64,000 bases of DNA from an uncultured Vampirovibrio sp. (lineage in GTDB: Bacteria; Cyanobacteriota; Vampirovibrionia; Gastranaerophilales; Gastranaerophilaceae). Positions 24,424 through 32,404 of the stretch are shown here, in pieces. Positions within the stretch are counted from its first letter, which is position 1. Each line of letters starts with the position of its first letter. The translations under genes and the position numbers were made by a program. The stretch spans positions 9,195 through 73,194 of the forward strand of contig CAJUAL010000011.1 of the NCBI GenBank assembly GCA_910584405.1, in the 5' to 3' direction. Below the pieces are notes generated by a model. It had not been told where the DNA came from. It ran no database searches and was given only the letters and a program-made list of their open reading frames with translations.

Positions 24424-25310
24424 ATGAAAAATCAAGCTATAGGGGTAAATGAAATTGGTAATATCTCTAAAATTCAACAAGGGCTTCAAATTTCGGGGGG
24501 GGTAACTCTTACGGCTTAGCGCGGAGCGCTTTTTTAAGTCCTGTCATGCTGAACTTGATTCAGCATCTATCAATGTCAATAGAAATCCTAACAGGACAAA
24601 TCAACATTGATAGATTCCGTGTCGGGGCACGGAATGACAATAAAAAGGGGTTTACACTTGCGGAAGTATTAATTACCCTCGGGATAATCGGTGTTGTTGC
24701 AGCACTTACTATTCCAAGTTTAATGACTGCATACAAAGCTCATCGTTATCGTTCTCAGTTTTTGAAATCCTATTCTATTGTTCAACAAGCTTTTCGTCAG
24801 ATGGAAGCGGAAGATGTTTCTACTGATCCGACTTCTTACGGTTTAGATTCATTTTATAAAACTTTTTCCCGTTATGTTAAGACTCTTGCAGATTGCGGTA
24901 CTAACGCAAAAGGCATGAAAGCTTACCCTCAGTGCTATACTAAAACCAGTCCGAAAGCTTATAAGGCTTATGACGGGAAAACAAAAGCTTATACCGAAGT
25001 TTTTGATGACGGTCAGCTAGTTTTAATCGACGGAACAAATTTATTGTTTGAAAATCCTTCAAATGCAAGAGTTTTTGTTCATGTTGATTTGAACGGTTTT
25101 TTGAATCCTCCGAATCGTTGGGGATATGATTTGTTTACTTTTCATTTTGTAGACGGTGAACTTCGTACAATGGGAAGTTCAGGTACGTTATATTCTGCTG
25201 CGACTTATTGTAATCCTGCTTCTACAAATCAATATAACGGTATCGGTTGTGCTCATTATGCTAAAAATAATACGGATTATTTCAAAAAGATTGCAAAACA
25301 ACTGAAATAA
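24424..25310 (+). CDS. Type IV prepilin-like gene with poly-G leader, out of frame by one G
   Basis: A near-consensus promoter, AAGGAG and ATG 24424 begin the leader M-K-N-Q-A-I-G-V-N-E-I-G-N, which reaches G8 and then a TAG at 24517. The prepilin part is in another frame, open from the G tract to 25310, with ATG 24546 as the first start codon but no ribosome site there. It holds K-K-G-F-T-L-A-E-V-L-I-T-L-G and a domain like prepilin A (R-S-Q-F-L-K-S-Y-S, D-D-G-Q-L-V-L-I-D-G-T, G-I-G-C-A-H-Y-A). One added G gives a 295-residue fused protein. The leader before the tract is unrelated to that of prepilin A, yet the frame defect is the same. Confidence 0.85.
24495..24502 (+). repeat. G8 homopolymer tract (prepilin B)
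   Basis: Eight G at codons 24-27 of the leader. Eight G leads to a TAG stop; nine (or six) G joins the leader to the prepilin frame. Confidence 0.95.
24514..24655. repeat. 142-bp palindromic repeat element, copy 2
   Basis: Identical to 16359-16500. Prepilins A and B differ on both sides of it, so the element has been better conserved, or more recently copied, than the genes that carry it. Confidence 0.9.
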
Positions 25311-25385
25311 TTTACATCAAATGGAGTATGCCAAAATCCTTCAGTGCTTATATACTAAAATAAAGACATAAGAAGGGGAGAATCT

Positions 25386-25574
25386 ATGATTGCTCAGGCA
25401 TTAAGAAACAATTTTAAAGATATTGATGTAACAGAAGATATTGAGTTGCAGGAAAGCGATATTGTTGAAAATCCTGACGAAGTTATAGTTCAATTTCCTA
25501 TAGTTTCTGATATTCAGTTGGGTGAAAAACTTCCGTTTTTCAAATCAATTATGGTGAAGTTTGCAAGTTTGTAA
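25386..25574 (+). CDS. Small acidic hypothetical protein
   Basis: A 62-residue protein starting M-I-A-Q-A-L-R-N-N-F, rich in Asp and Glu in its first half. AAGGGGAG lies well placed before the ATG. It ends 10 bp before the likely ATG of the SulP transporter gene, so the two form an operon with close coupling. No family recognised; a regulatory or structural partner of the transporter is possible. Confidence 0.65.
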   Translation: MIAQALRNNFKDIDVTEDIELQESDIVENPDEVIVQFPIVSDIQLGEKLPFFKSIMVKFASL

Positions 25575-25584
25575 GTTACCTGTG

Positions 25585-27192
25585 ATGTTAAAAGAGAAAC
25601 TAAACGTATTAAAAGGTGACTTATTTGGGGCGATTATCGCCTCAATTATTGCTTTCCCGCAGGCTGTAGCTTTTGGGGTGGCTTCGGGCATGGGAGCTTT
25701 GGCAGGGCTTTTTGGCGCGATAATTTTATCACTTGTTGCAGGGATTTTAGGTTGTAATTTACCGTTAATTTCAGGACCGACAGGGCCTGCTGCGATTATC
25801 ACCGCAATAATTGTTAGTGGTGCGGGCGGGAATTTAGAATATATTATTCCGATATTAGTTCTTGCCGCAGTGTTTCAGATTGTTATTTCTCTGACTGAAA
25901 TCCCGAGGATGATTAAATATGTTCCTTATCCAGTTATCTCAGGGTTTTTGACGGGAATCGGGCTGATAATTATTATTCTTCAACTGCCACCTTTGATTGG
26001 AGGGGTTACTCATTCTTCTACCATTAAGGCTTTATTGTATTATCCTGAAATATTTTTAAATATTAATTTGCAGGCATTAATTTTAGGGTTAGCAACTTTA
26101 GGGATCTTATTTTTTACCCCGAAAATTATATCTAAATTTATTCCGGTACAACTTTTGGCGCTTGTTTGTATGACAGGTGCGGCGTATTATTTTGGACTTG
26201 ATGTTGAAAAGGTTGCGGGAGTAACGTTTAGTCTTCCTCAAGCTTATATTCCGCATTTTTCTCTTGCGATTATTACCAAAAGTGTTCCTATTGCTTTGAC
26301 TTTGGCGTTTATTACGACAAGTGAAAGTTTGTTAACGGGGATTATTATGGATTCACTGACAAAAGTCAGACATAATTCAAAAAGACTTGTTGCATCTCAA
26401 GGGATTGGGAATTTATTCTGTGCAATAACAGGTTCAATGTACGGGTCTGCTGCTACAATGCGCAGTGTTGCGGCGGTTAAGGCGGGTGCTTCGACAAAGG
26501 TTGCGGCTTTAATTTCGGCTTTTATACTGGCTTTTGTTCTGTTTAAGTTTACGGGATTTATTTCGCAGATTCCTATTTGTGTGCTTGCCGCAATTTTGAT
26601 TAAAATCGGTTATGATATTTTAGATTTGAAGGTTTTAAAAGTCTTAAAATATGCGCCGAAAGATGATTTGTATGTTTTACTGACTGTTTTAGGGTTAACA
26701 GTGTTTTATAATCTTATTTTTGCACTTGGTACGGGTATTGTTTTAGCAGCATTGCTTTATGCAAAAAGAGTTGCTGATAACACTAATATTAAGGTTAATA
26801 AATATCAGCCTGATGCTTACTCGGAATATGAAACAAAAGTTGAACGTGAATCTCATTATAAGATAAGAATCTTACATATTGACGGGCAGTTTTTCTTCGG
26901 GTCTATAACCCAGATTGTTTCACATTTTGATCAAATGCTTGAAACTGAATATATTATTTTAAATTATACTTCTAATTCAGAACTTGATATGTCTGCAATT
27001 TTTGCGCTCGAAGATATTATTGTAAGGCTTCAGGAACAGAAAATTAAGTTGTATTTGGTTATTCCGAATGAAAAAGTTTATAATCAGATTAAGTCTTTGG
27101 AAATTATCTCTCAAATCGGAGAAGATTCTTTGTTTAGCGATGAAGCAGATGCTATAAATAAGGCGATTAAAAATACTCATCTTGAGGTGTAA
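25585..27192 (+). CDS. SulP-family anion transporter with STAS domain
   Basis: A 535-residue membrane protein with about 10-14 hydrophobic helices over the first 400 residues. The N-terminal D-L-F-G-A-I-I-A-S-I-I-A-F-P-Q-A-V-A-F-G and I-S-G-P-T-G-P-A-A motifs are typical of SulP (SLC26) carriers of sulfate, bicarbonate or other anions. The C-terminal 110 residues are a STAS domain (I-L-H-I-D-G-Q-F-F-F-G, then Y-I-I-L-N-Y-T). The start is uncertain: ATG 25585, GTG 25582 or TTG 25561, none with a ribosome site, so translation may depend on the small upstream gene. Substrate cannot be told. Confidence 0.9.
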   Translation: MLKEKLNVLKGDLFGAIIASIIAFPQAVAFGVASGMGALAGLFGAIILSLVAGILGCNLPLISGPTGPAAIITAIIVSGAGGNLEYIIPILVLAAVFQIVISLTEIPRMIKYVPYPVISGFLTGIGLIIIILQLPPLIGGVTHSSTIKALLYYPEIFLNINLQALILGLATLGILFFTPKIISKFIPVQLLALVCMTGAAYYFGLDVEKVAGVTFSLPQAYIPHFSLAIITKSVPIALTLAFITTSESLLTGIIMDSLTKVRHNSKRLVASQGIGNLFCAITGSMYGSAATMRSVAAVKAGASTKVAALISAFILAFVLFKFTGFISQIPICVLAAILIKIGYDILDLKVLKVLKYAPKDDLYVLLTVLGLTVFYNLIFALGTGIVLAALLYAKRVADNTNIKVNKYQPDAYSEYETKVERESHYKIRILHIDGQFFFGSITQIVSHFDQMLETEYIILNYTSNSELDMSAIFALEDIIVRLQEQKIKLYLVIPNEKVYNQIKSLEIISQIGEDSLFSDEADAINKAIKNTHLEV

Positions 27193-27239
27193 TTGTTCGG
27201 TCTTTTTTGTGCTAGAATGAAGAAAAAAGGAGATATGTT

Positions 27240-27449
27240 ATGTTTCAAGTTTATACATCAACAGATAAGACAGAATTATCAAAAAATTTAGTCGGTGAAT
27301 TTAAAGACTGGGATGAAGCAATGGATTGCGCAGAACAAGCTATTGAAGGTAAAAAAGGCTTGAGATACATTGTTGAAGAAACAAACGGCACTGTAAACAG
27401 CTATGGTGAACTTATAGCCTCAGTTGTAGCAGAAAGCGATTTTAACTAG
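27240..27449 (+). CDS. Small hypothetical protein (69 aa)
   Basis: Begins M-F-Q-V-Y-T-S-T-D-K-T-E-L, with AAAGGAG 6-7 bases upstream of the ATG. It is acidic, with an alpha/beta pattern (D-W-D-E-A-M-D-C-A-E-Q-A-I, then R-Y-I-V-E-E-T-N-G). No membrane segment and no family I recognise. Confidence 0.65.
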   Translation: MFQVYTSTDKTELSKNLVGEFKDWDEAMDCAEQAIEGKKGLRYIVEETNGTVNSYGELIASVVAESDFN

Positions 27450-27623
27450 GTTTGGCACTCTGAACAGTACGAGATTTTGAATTAAATTCAGAATCTTAAA
27501 ATTTTGAGTGAGCCTGTATGCAGAGCTGATTCAGGGGCTATCCATGCTAATAATTTTCCCTTACGGGATAAACTAACATTAATAGATTCCGGATCGGAGT
27601 CCGGAATGACAGAAAATTTACCC
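27450..27623. repeat. Dispersed palindromic repeat, degraded copy
   Basis: This gap holds pieces of the repeat family seen in the prepilin leaders: ACTCTGAACAG and ATTCAGAATCT near the left end, then ACATTAATAGATTCCGGA-TCGGAG-TCCGGAATGACA at 27573-27611, matching the right half of the 142-bp element in layout. No gene seen. Confidence 0.6.
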
Positions 27624-27968
27624 CTACTCCTTCATTTTTTCAAGCAGTTTAATATATTTTTTGTAATCTTTTCCCCAGGATTTTAAAGCGTCAAGCACGG
27701 GCAAAAGACTGTAACCGACATCTGTCAGAGTGTATTCAACTTTTGGCGGGTTTTGGTCATAAACTTTGCGTTCTAAAAGTTCCAATTCTTCAAGTTCGCG
27801 AAGTTTTGAGGTTAAAACTTTTTGAGTAATCCCTTTACACCCTTTTTTAAGCTCGCAGAAACGTTTTGTCCCGGTTAAAAGCTCTCGGATAATAAGTACT
27901 TTCCATTTACAGCCAAGCATTTTGAGCGTTGTTTCTATCGGGCATTTCGGGAGGTCTTTTGAGTTCAT
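27624..27968 (-). CDS. HxlR-family HTH regulator
   Basis: A 114-residue winged-helix protein with the family pattern C-P-I-E-T-T-L-K-M-L-G-C-K-W-K-V-L-I-I-R-E-L, then G-I-T-Q-K-V-L-T-S-K-L-R-E-L-E and V-E-Y-T-L-T-D-V-G. The N-terminal C-P motif is where redox- or electrophile-sensing family members react. Target unknown; it stands alone, 67 bp from aroB on the same strand. Confidence 0.92.
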   Translation of the reverse strand: MNSKDLPKCPIETTLKMLGCKWKVLIIRELLTGTKRFCELKKGCKGITQKVLTSKLRELEELELLERKVYDQNPPKVEYTLTDVGYSLLPVLDALKSWGKDYKKYIKLLEKMKE

Positions 27969-28034
27969 TTATCTTGGTATCCTTTTGCTACTGTTCTTGA
28001 ATGTATTATAATATAACAAGGATGTACGTTGCAA

Positions 28035-29120
28035 CTATGTTAAATCTGTCAAAAACTCTTTCACTTCTTCAGTTGTAAAATCAAATGTGCCAACTGTTGC
28101 ATAACTTGTTGGGAGTATGAATTTTATATGCTTGTTTGTTGCTTTTTTATCATTTGTAATAACGCTTAAAATCTTGTTCTTATCAAATTTTTGCAGTGGT
28201 TTGTATTCAAATTTTTTGATTAAATCTTCACATAAAAAGTTGTATTCTTTATCAATAAGATTAAGTTTAAGTGCAAGTTTTTGTGCGAACAAAATACCTT
28301 CTATTACGCAATGACCGTGGGTATATTTTCTGTAATTTGTAAGGTTTTCGATAACGTGTCCGTATGTATGACCGTAATTAAGAATTTTTCTTAACCCGTT
28401 TTCGTGTTCATCTTTTTGCACAACTGCAATTTTTAGTTCAATACATAATTTTATAAGTTCTTTTAGTGTAAGCGTGTCTTTATTTAATATTTTTTCGTAA
28501 TGTTCGGTTAAAAAATTAATTAAGTGTGCGTCAAATTCAGGGCGGCAGCTTTTTTCTATGAATCCGTATTTTAGAACTTCTCCAAGTCCGCTTTTGAATT
28601 GTTTTTCATCAAGTGTTTTTAAAAAGTTTACGTTAATAAACACAGCTTTTGGCTGGTAAAAAGAACCTACAAGATTTTTACCGTATTTTGTGTTTATTGC
28701 GGTTTTACCCCCGACAGAACTGTCGGTTGAGGCTAATAAGGTTGTCGGAACCTGTATAAAATTTATTCCTCTCATGTAAGTTGATGCGGCAAATCCTGCT
28801 AAATCTCCGATTACCCCTCCGCCGATTGCAATAATTGAATCTTCACGTTTTAGCTTTTTCTTTAGTGCAAAGTTTAAAATTTTGAGATAATTTTTGTAAT
28901 TCTTTTCCCTTTCTCCGTCAGTTATAACAAGGGTTTTGTCTTTCGGAAAATCTAAAATTTTTGAGTAAATTTTGTGAACTTTTTTGCTTATTACAACAAT
29001 ATAATTTTTATTATCTGTTTCATTGAGAATTGCATTTTTCAGGTTTTCGATATCAATATTATTTATGTAAATCGGGTAGTTAAGCTCCAGTCCTTTAATA
29101 TTTACCGATAAATTTATCAT
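28035..29120 (-). CDS. aroB: 3-Dehydroquinate synthase
   Basis: Second step of the shikimate pathway, making 3-dehydroquinate from DAHP with NAD and a metal ion. The nucleotide-binding G-G-G-V-I-G-D-L-A-G-F-A-A and P-T-T-L-L-A-S-T-D-S-S-V-G-G-K-T motifs are clear, as are the metal-binding residues, including N-Y-G-H-T-Y-G-H. Its start overlaps the aroK stop by 4 bp (ATGA), so aroK-aroB form a coupled operon. Confidence 0.96.
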   Translation of the reverse strand: MINLSVNIKGLELNYPIYINNIDIENLKNAILNETDNKNYIVVISKKVHKIYSKILDFPKDKTLVITDGEREKNYKNYLKILNFALKKKLKREDSIIAIGGGVIGDLAGFAASTYMRGINFIQVPTTLLASTDSSVGGKTAINTKYGKNLVGSFYQPKAVFINVNFLKTLDEKQFKSGLGEVLKYGFIEKSCRPEFDAHLINFLTEHYEKILNKDTLTLKELIKLCIELKIAVVQKDEHENGLRKILNYGHTYGHVIENLTNYRKYTHGHCVIEGILFAQKLALKLNLIDKEYNFLCEDLIKKFEYKPLQKFDKNKILSVITNDKKATNKHIKFILPTSYATVGTFDFTTEEVKEFLTDLT

Positions 29121-29617
29121 TCTAAAACTCCTGTAATTTCTTCAATAATTTCTTCTGATGTTTTATTATCTGTTGAGATTGTAAAGTGTGCAGATTCGTA
29201 GTTTTTCTCTCTTAGTTTTATAATTTCTTTTATTTTTTCTATACTCATATTACCACATAATAACGGGCGAGTGGTGTCATTTTGTATTCGGTCAAAAATA
29301 ATTTCAGGTGTTGTTTTTAGGTAAACAGTTAATGCATTTTTGTTTAGAAATTCTCTTGTTTTGGTGTTTTCAAATGCGCCTCCGCCAAGTGATATGATTT
29401 GGTTTTCGTGTTTGAAAATTTTTTTTATCGTTTTAGCTTCAAGTTCGCGGAAATATTTTTCACCGTTTGTTTGAAAAATTTTTGTGATTGTTGTTTTTTC
29501 TTTTGATTCAATATATGAATCAATATCGGCAAATTCAAGGTTAAACTTTTTACTCAAAAGTTTTCCGATTGTTGTTTTTCCGCTTCCCATCATTCCTGTT
29601 AAAACGATTGTTTTCAT
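29117..29617 (-). CDS. aroK: Shikimate kinase
   Basis: Phosphorylates shikimate with ATP. The P-loop G-M-M-G-S-G-K-T-T-I-G (residues 8-18), shikimate-binding D-I-D-S-Y-I and the L-G-G-G-A-F motif are all present; R-P-L-L marks the lid. The 166-residue length is usual. First gene of the aroK-aroB pair; pheA at 38304 uses the downstream product. Confidence 0.95.
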   Translation of the reverse strand: MKTIVLTGMMGSGKTTIGKLLSKKFNLEFADIDSYIESKEKTTITKIFQTNGEKYFRELEAKTIKKIFKHENQIISLGGGAFENTKTREFLNKNALTVYLKTTPEIIFDRIQNDTTRPLLCGNMSIEKIKEIIKLREKNYESAHFTISTDNKTSEEIIEEITGVLE

Positions 29618-29645
29618 AAATGTATTATAACATAAATTTACCCTT

Positions 29646-29673
29646 TTGACTTATGAATATTGTAAGGTATTAT
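29646..29673 (+). promoter_or_regulatory. Sigma70-type promoter
   Basis: TTGACT, 16 bases, TATTAT. It lies 23 bp upstream of the solute-binding lipoprotein gene, with AGAGG in between. Confidence 0.6.
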
Positions 29674-29696
29674 TGATAAAAAGAGGTTAAAAATAA

Positions 29697-30482
29697 ATGT
29701 TTAAAAAACTGTTTGCAATAATGATATTGACTATTGTTTTATTCTGCGGATGCGGTAAAAAACAAGATCAAACGACTGTCAGTAAATTAAGTGAAATTAT
29801 GTCAAGGGATAAGATTGTTGTCGGGGTTAAGACCGATGCTTATCCGTTTGGGTATATAGATAAAAAAGGTCATTATGCGGGATATGATATAACGCTTGGA
29901 AGAATTATTGCAAAAGGTTTACTTGGAGATGAAAAGAAAGTTAAATTTATCCCGGTAACGGCATCTGACAGAATGATGAAATTATACTCTGATGAAGTCG
30001 ATATGTTGATTGCAACAATGTCTGTTAATCCTAAGCGTCAGGAAATTTTGGATTTCTCAAATTCTTATTATACCGCAGGACAAAGCCTTTTGGTAAGACG
30101 CGGCAGCAGTGTTAAATCTATCAGAGATTTAAACGGCAAAAAAGCTATTATAGTTTTTGGTTCAACTGCGGAAAACAGTATTCGCGCAGCTGTTCCAAAT
30201 GTTGGAATTGTCGGGTATAAAACTTATCCTGAGGCTTATAAGGCACTAAAAGCAGGAAAAGCAGATGCAATTATTGCCGATGATACTATTCTGTTGGGAT
30301 TTTCTTTAAATGATGAGAGTGTTGTTCTTTTACCTAAAAAGTATTCAAAAGAACCTTATGCTGTTGCGTTTAAAAAAGGTGATGAGTCAAAATCTTTAAT
30401 AAAAGCGGTAAACAGTATAATTGATATTGAAACCAAAAACGGTAACTTAAAAAGGATTCGTAAAAGTTTCGGAATAAAATAG
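29697..30482 (+). CDS. Amino-acid-type solute-binding lipoprotein
   Basis: A 261-residue periplasmic binding protein of the polar amino acid ABC transporter family (SBP_bac_3): V-V-G-V-K-T-D-A-Y-P-F-G-Y, then G-Y-D-I-T-L-G-R-I-I-A and V-D-M-L-I-A-T-M-S. The N-terminus is a signal peptide ending L-F-C-G-C-G-K-K, an imperfect lipobox with Cys at about residue 19, so it is probably lipid-anchored. There is no permease or ATPase gene beside it; it must work with one elsewhere. Only 12 bp separate it from prepilin C, which is probably on the same mRNA. Confidence 0.9.
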   Translation: MFKKLFAIMILTIVLFCGCGKKQDQTTVSKLSEIMSRDKIVVGVKTDAYPFGYIDKKGHYAGYDITLGRIIAKGLLGDEKKVKFIPVTASDRMMKLYSDEVDMLIATMSVNPKRQEILDFSNSYYTAGQSLLVRRGSSVKSIRDLNGKKAIIVFGSTAENSIRAAVPNVGIVGYKTYPEAYKALKAGKADAIIADDTILLGFSLNDESVVLLPKKYSKEPYAVAFKKGDESKSLIKAVNSIIDIETKNGNLKRIRKSFGIK

Positions 30483-30494
30483 AAAGGAGAAAAG

Positions 30495-31258
30495 ATGTTA
30501 AGAAATAGAAATAAATTAGAATTTCGGGGGGGGGTAGCCCTTTAAAGCTTTTCTGTCGTGCTTTTCAGGCATTCACTTTGGCGGAAGTATTAATTACCCT
30601 CGGCGTAATAGGTATAGTCGCCGCAATAACAATCCCCATAATTATTAGCTCATATCGAAGAATTGCGTACCCCACACAATTAAAAGCCATTTACAGTAAG
30701 CTTCTTGTTGCACAAAAAACTATTAATGATGAATACGGAACTCCTGATACTTGGCGGTTTTATCAATATACTGACGGAAATGAAGATAATTACACTTTAG
30801 AAATTATAAACAGATATGCAACCCAGCTTTCTGCAGATTATAGAGGAAATATATATTTTAACCCTGATAAAATGGGTGCTCCGTCATCTGCTTTAATGTT
30901 AAACGGTAAACCTGCAAAAAATATTCCCGATTTTTATACAGTGAGCTATATTTATTCTTATGGACATATGTTAGTTATGAAAAACGGGGCTACAATTAAT
31001 ATACGTTTTGCTCAAGCACCCAGCGGTGGTAATCATTGGTCATTAATGTTAAATCATATTTATGCAGTTTTTATTATTGATATCAACGGTCTTTCAAAAC
31101 CAAATATTGTTGGGCGTGATATTTTTATGTTTAAACTTGTAGGCGGAAATAATTCAATAATTCCGTATCTGGATAATACCACAGATTGCAACAAACAGGG
31201 TGCAGGTTTATCTTGTTCCCGAAAACTTATTAAGGATGATTGGAGAATGAATTATTAG
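30495..31258 (+). CDS. Type IV prepilin-like gene with poly-G leader, out of frame by one G
   Basis: GAAAGGAGA precedes ATG 30495. The leader M-L-R-N-R-N-K-L-E-F-R-G-G is plainly related to that of prepilin A, reaches G9 and stops at a TAA (30543). The prepilin frame is open from the tract through F-C-R-A-F-Q-A-F-T-L-A-E-V-L-I-T-L-G to 31258; the first start codon in it (TTG 30578) lies after the cleavage site, so the leader is needed for a proper prepilin. One added G gives a 254-residue protein. The globular domain ends C-S-R-K-L-I-K-D-D-W-R-M-N-Y, like the 19563 and 53640 prepilins. Unlike A and B it lacks the 142-bp repeat. Confidence 0.85.
30526..30534 (+). repeat. G9 homopolymer tract (prepilin C)
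   Basis: Nine G at codons 11-14 of the leader. Nine G leads to a TAA; ten (or seven) G joins the leader to the prepilin. Confidence 0.95.
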
Positions 31259-32343
31259 AGATATTTTTTAGCAATCTCAATTTCCTGCGCTTTAGTTAGT
31301 GCAGGATTTTTTAATTTTTCTTTTAAAACATAATCAAAAATTTCAGAATATTTTGAAGACGGCGGAATCCCAATCTCTTGCAAATCTTTTCCTGTGATTT
31401 CTATTTTTATATTGCGTAAATTATCTAAATAATGCTTGACAATTTCAGGGTTAACTGTTGCAAACATTATTATTGATTCTAAATTGACACCTTCAAAGTT
31501 TTTGTAGATTTCAAAATCGGAATTTGTACTTTTTCCGATTAAGCTGTGAAAATCGTCAACTATTTTTTTCTCCTGTTTGGTTAACGGTAAATTTGAAATA
31601 TCCGGTAGTAATCCTACATAAATTATCCAGAGAATTTCAGGTTTGTACTTAGTTATTAGATTTTCTATATTTACCTCAGGTAGCGTAAAATTACAAGGTG
31701 CGATAAGTTTATAAATTCCTTCATTTACAAATTTTTCAAACGCAGTCCATGAATTTAGGTTAAACGTTTCAACCAGTTCTTTTTTTAGTCGTTTGTATGA
31801 CATATCGTAATTTATATTACTTAAATAGTTGTCTTGAAGTTTTTTTGTATGCTCATCAAATTCAAACCCAAAACGTACAGAAAATTTTAATCCGCGCACA
31901 ATTCTTGTCGGGTCATCAATAAAACTGTTATCGTGTAAAACTTTTAGTGTTTTTGTTTTTATATCATCAATTCCGCCCGTATAATCAATTATTTCACCAG
32001 TCAACGTAGATTTAGCCAGCGCATTAATTGTAAAATCACGGCGCAAAATGTCTTCTTTTAAGCTGCATCCTATATCCCCAACAACAGGAAGATGCCCTTT
32101 TTGCGGGTAAGTTTCACATCTGGTTGAAGCTATATCAATTTCTTGCCCTGCAAGTTTAATTCTTACGGTTCCGAACGGTTCATTAATTTGTATAATTTCA
32201 GCATCAGGAATTGTTTTTGCAAATTCAATGGCATTACCAACATATGTTATGTCTATATCGAAACTTTTCCGATCGAGAAGTTCATCTCGAACAACTCCGC
32301 CGATATAGTACAGATTTTTATCCTTTAGATTGATGATGCTCAT
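31255..32343 (-). CDS. cca: CCA tRNA nucleotidyltransferase / poly(A) polymerase family
   Basis: Class II nucleotidyltransferase that adds or repairs the 3' CCA of tRNA. The head domain shows Y-I-G-G-V-V-R-D-E-L-L and the metal-binding D-I-D-I-T (about residues 29-33), then L-R-R-D-F-T-I-N-A-L-A and D-D-P-T-R-I-V-R-G. The tRNA gene in this window does not encode CCA, so such an enzyme is required. CC-only and A-only types cannot be separated by eye. Its end overlaps the prepilin C end by 4 bp. Confidence 0.9.
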   Translation of the reverse strand: MSIINLKDKNLYYIGGVVRDELLDRKSFDIDITYVGNAIEFAKTIPDAEIIQINEPFGTVRIKLAGQEIDIASTRCETYPQKGHLPVVGDIGCSLKEDILRRDFTINALAKSTLTGEIIDYTGGIDDIKTKTLKVLHDNSFIDDPTRIVRGLKFSVRFGFEFDEHTKKLQDNYLSNINYDMSYKRLKKELVETFNLNSWTAFEKFVNEGIYKLIAPCNFTLPEVNIENLITKYKPEILWIIYVGLLPDISNLPLTKQEKKIVDDFHSLIGKSTNSDFEIYKNFEGVNLESIIMFATVNPEIVKHYLDNLRNIKIEITGKDLQEIGIPPSSKYSEIFDYVLKEKLKNPALTKAQEIEIAKKYL

Positions 32344-32404
32344 AGATTGATTTTAGCGTAAAATAGTGTAAAATGAAAGAAGTATTATTTAAGAAGGTCA
32401 AATC

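Noticed and set aside
30578..31258. TTG 30578 as true start of prepilin C
   Set aside because: It would remove the cleavage site, has no ribosome site, and ignores the well-formed start at 30495.
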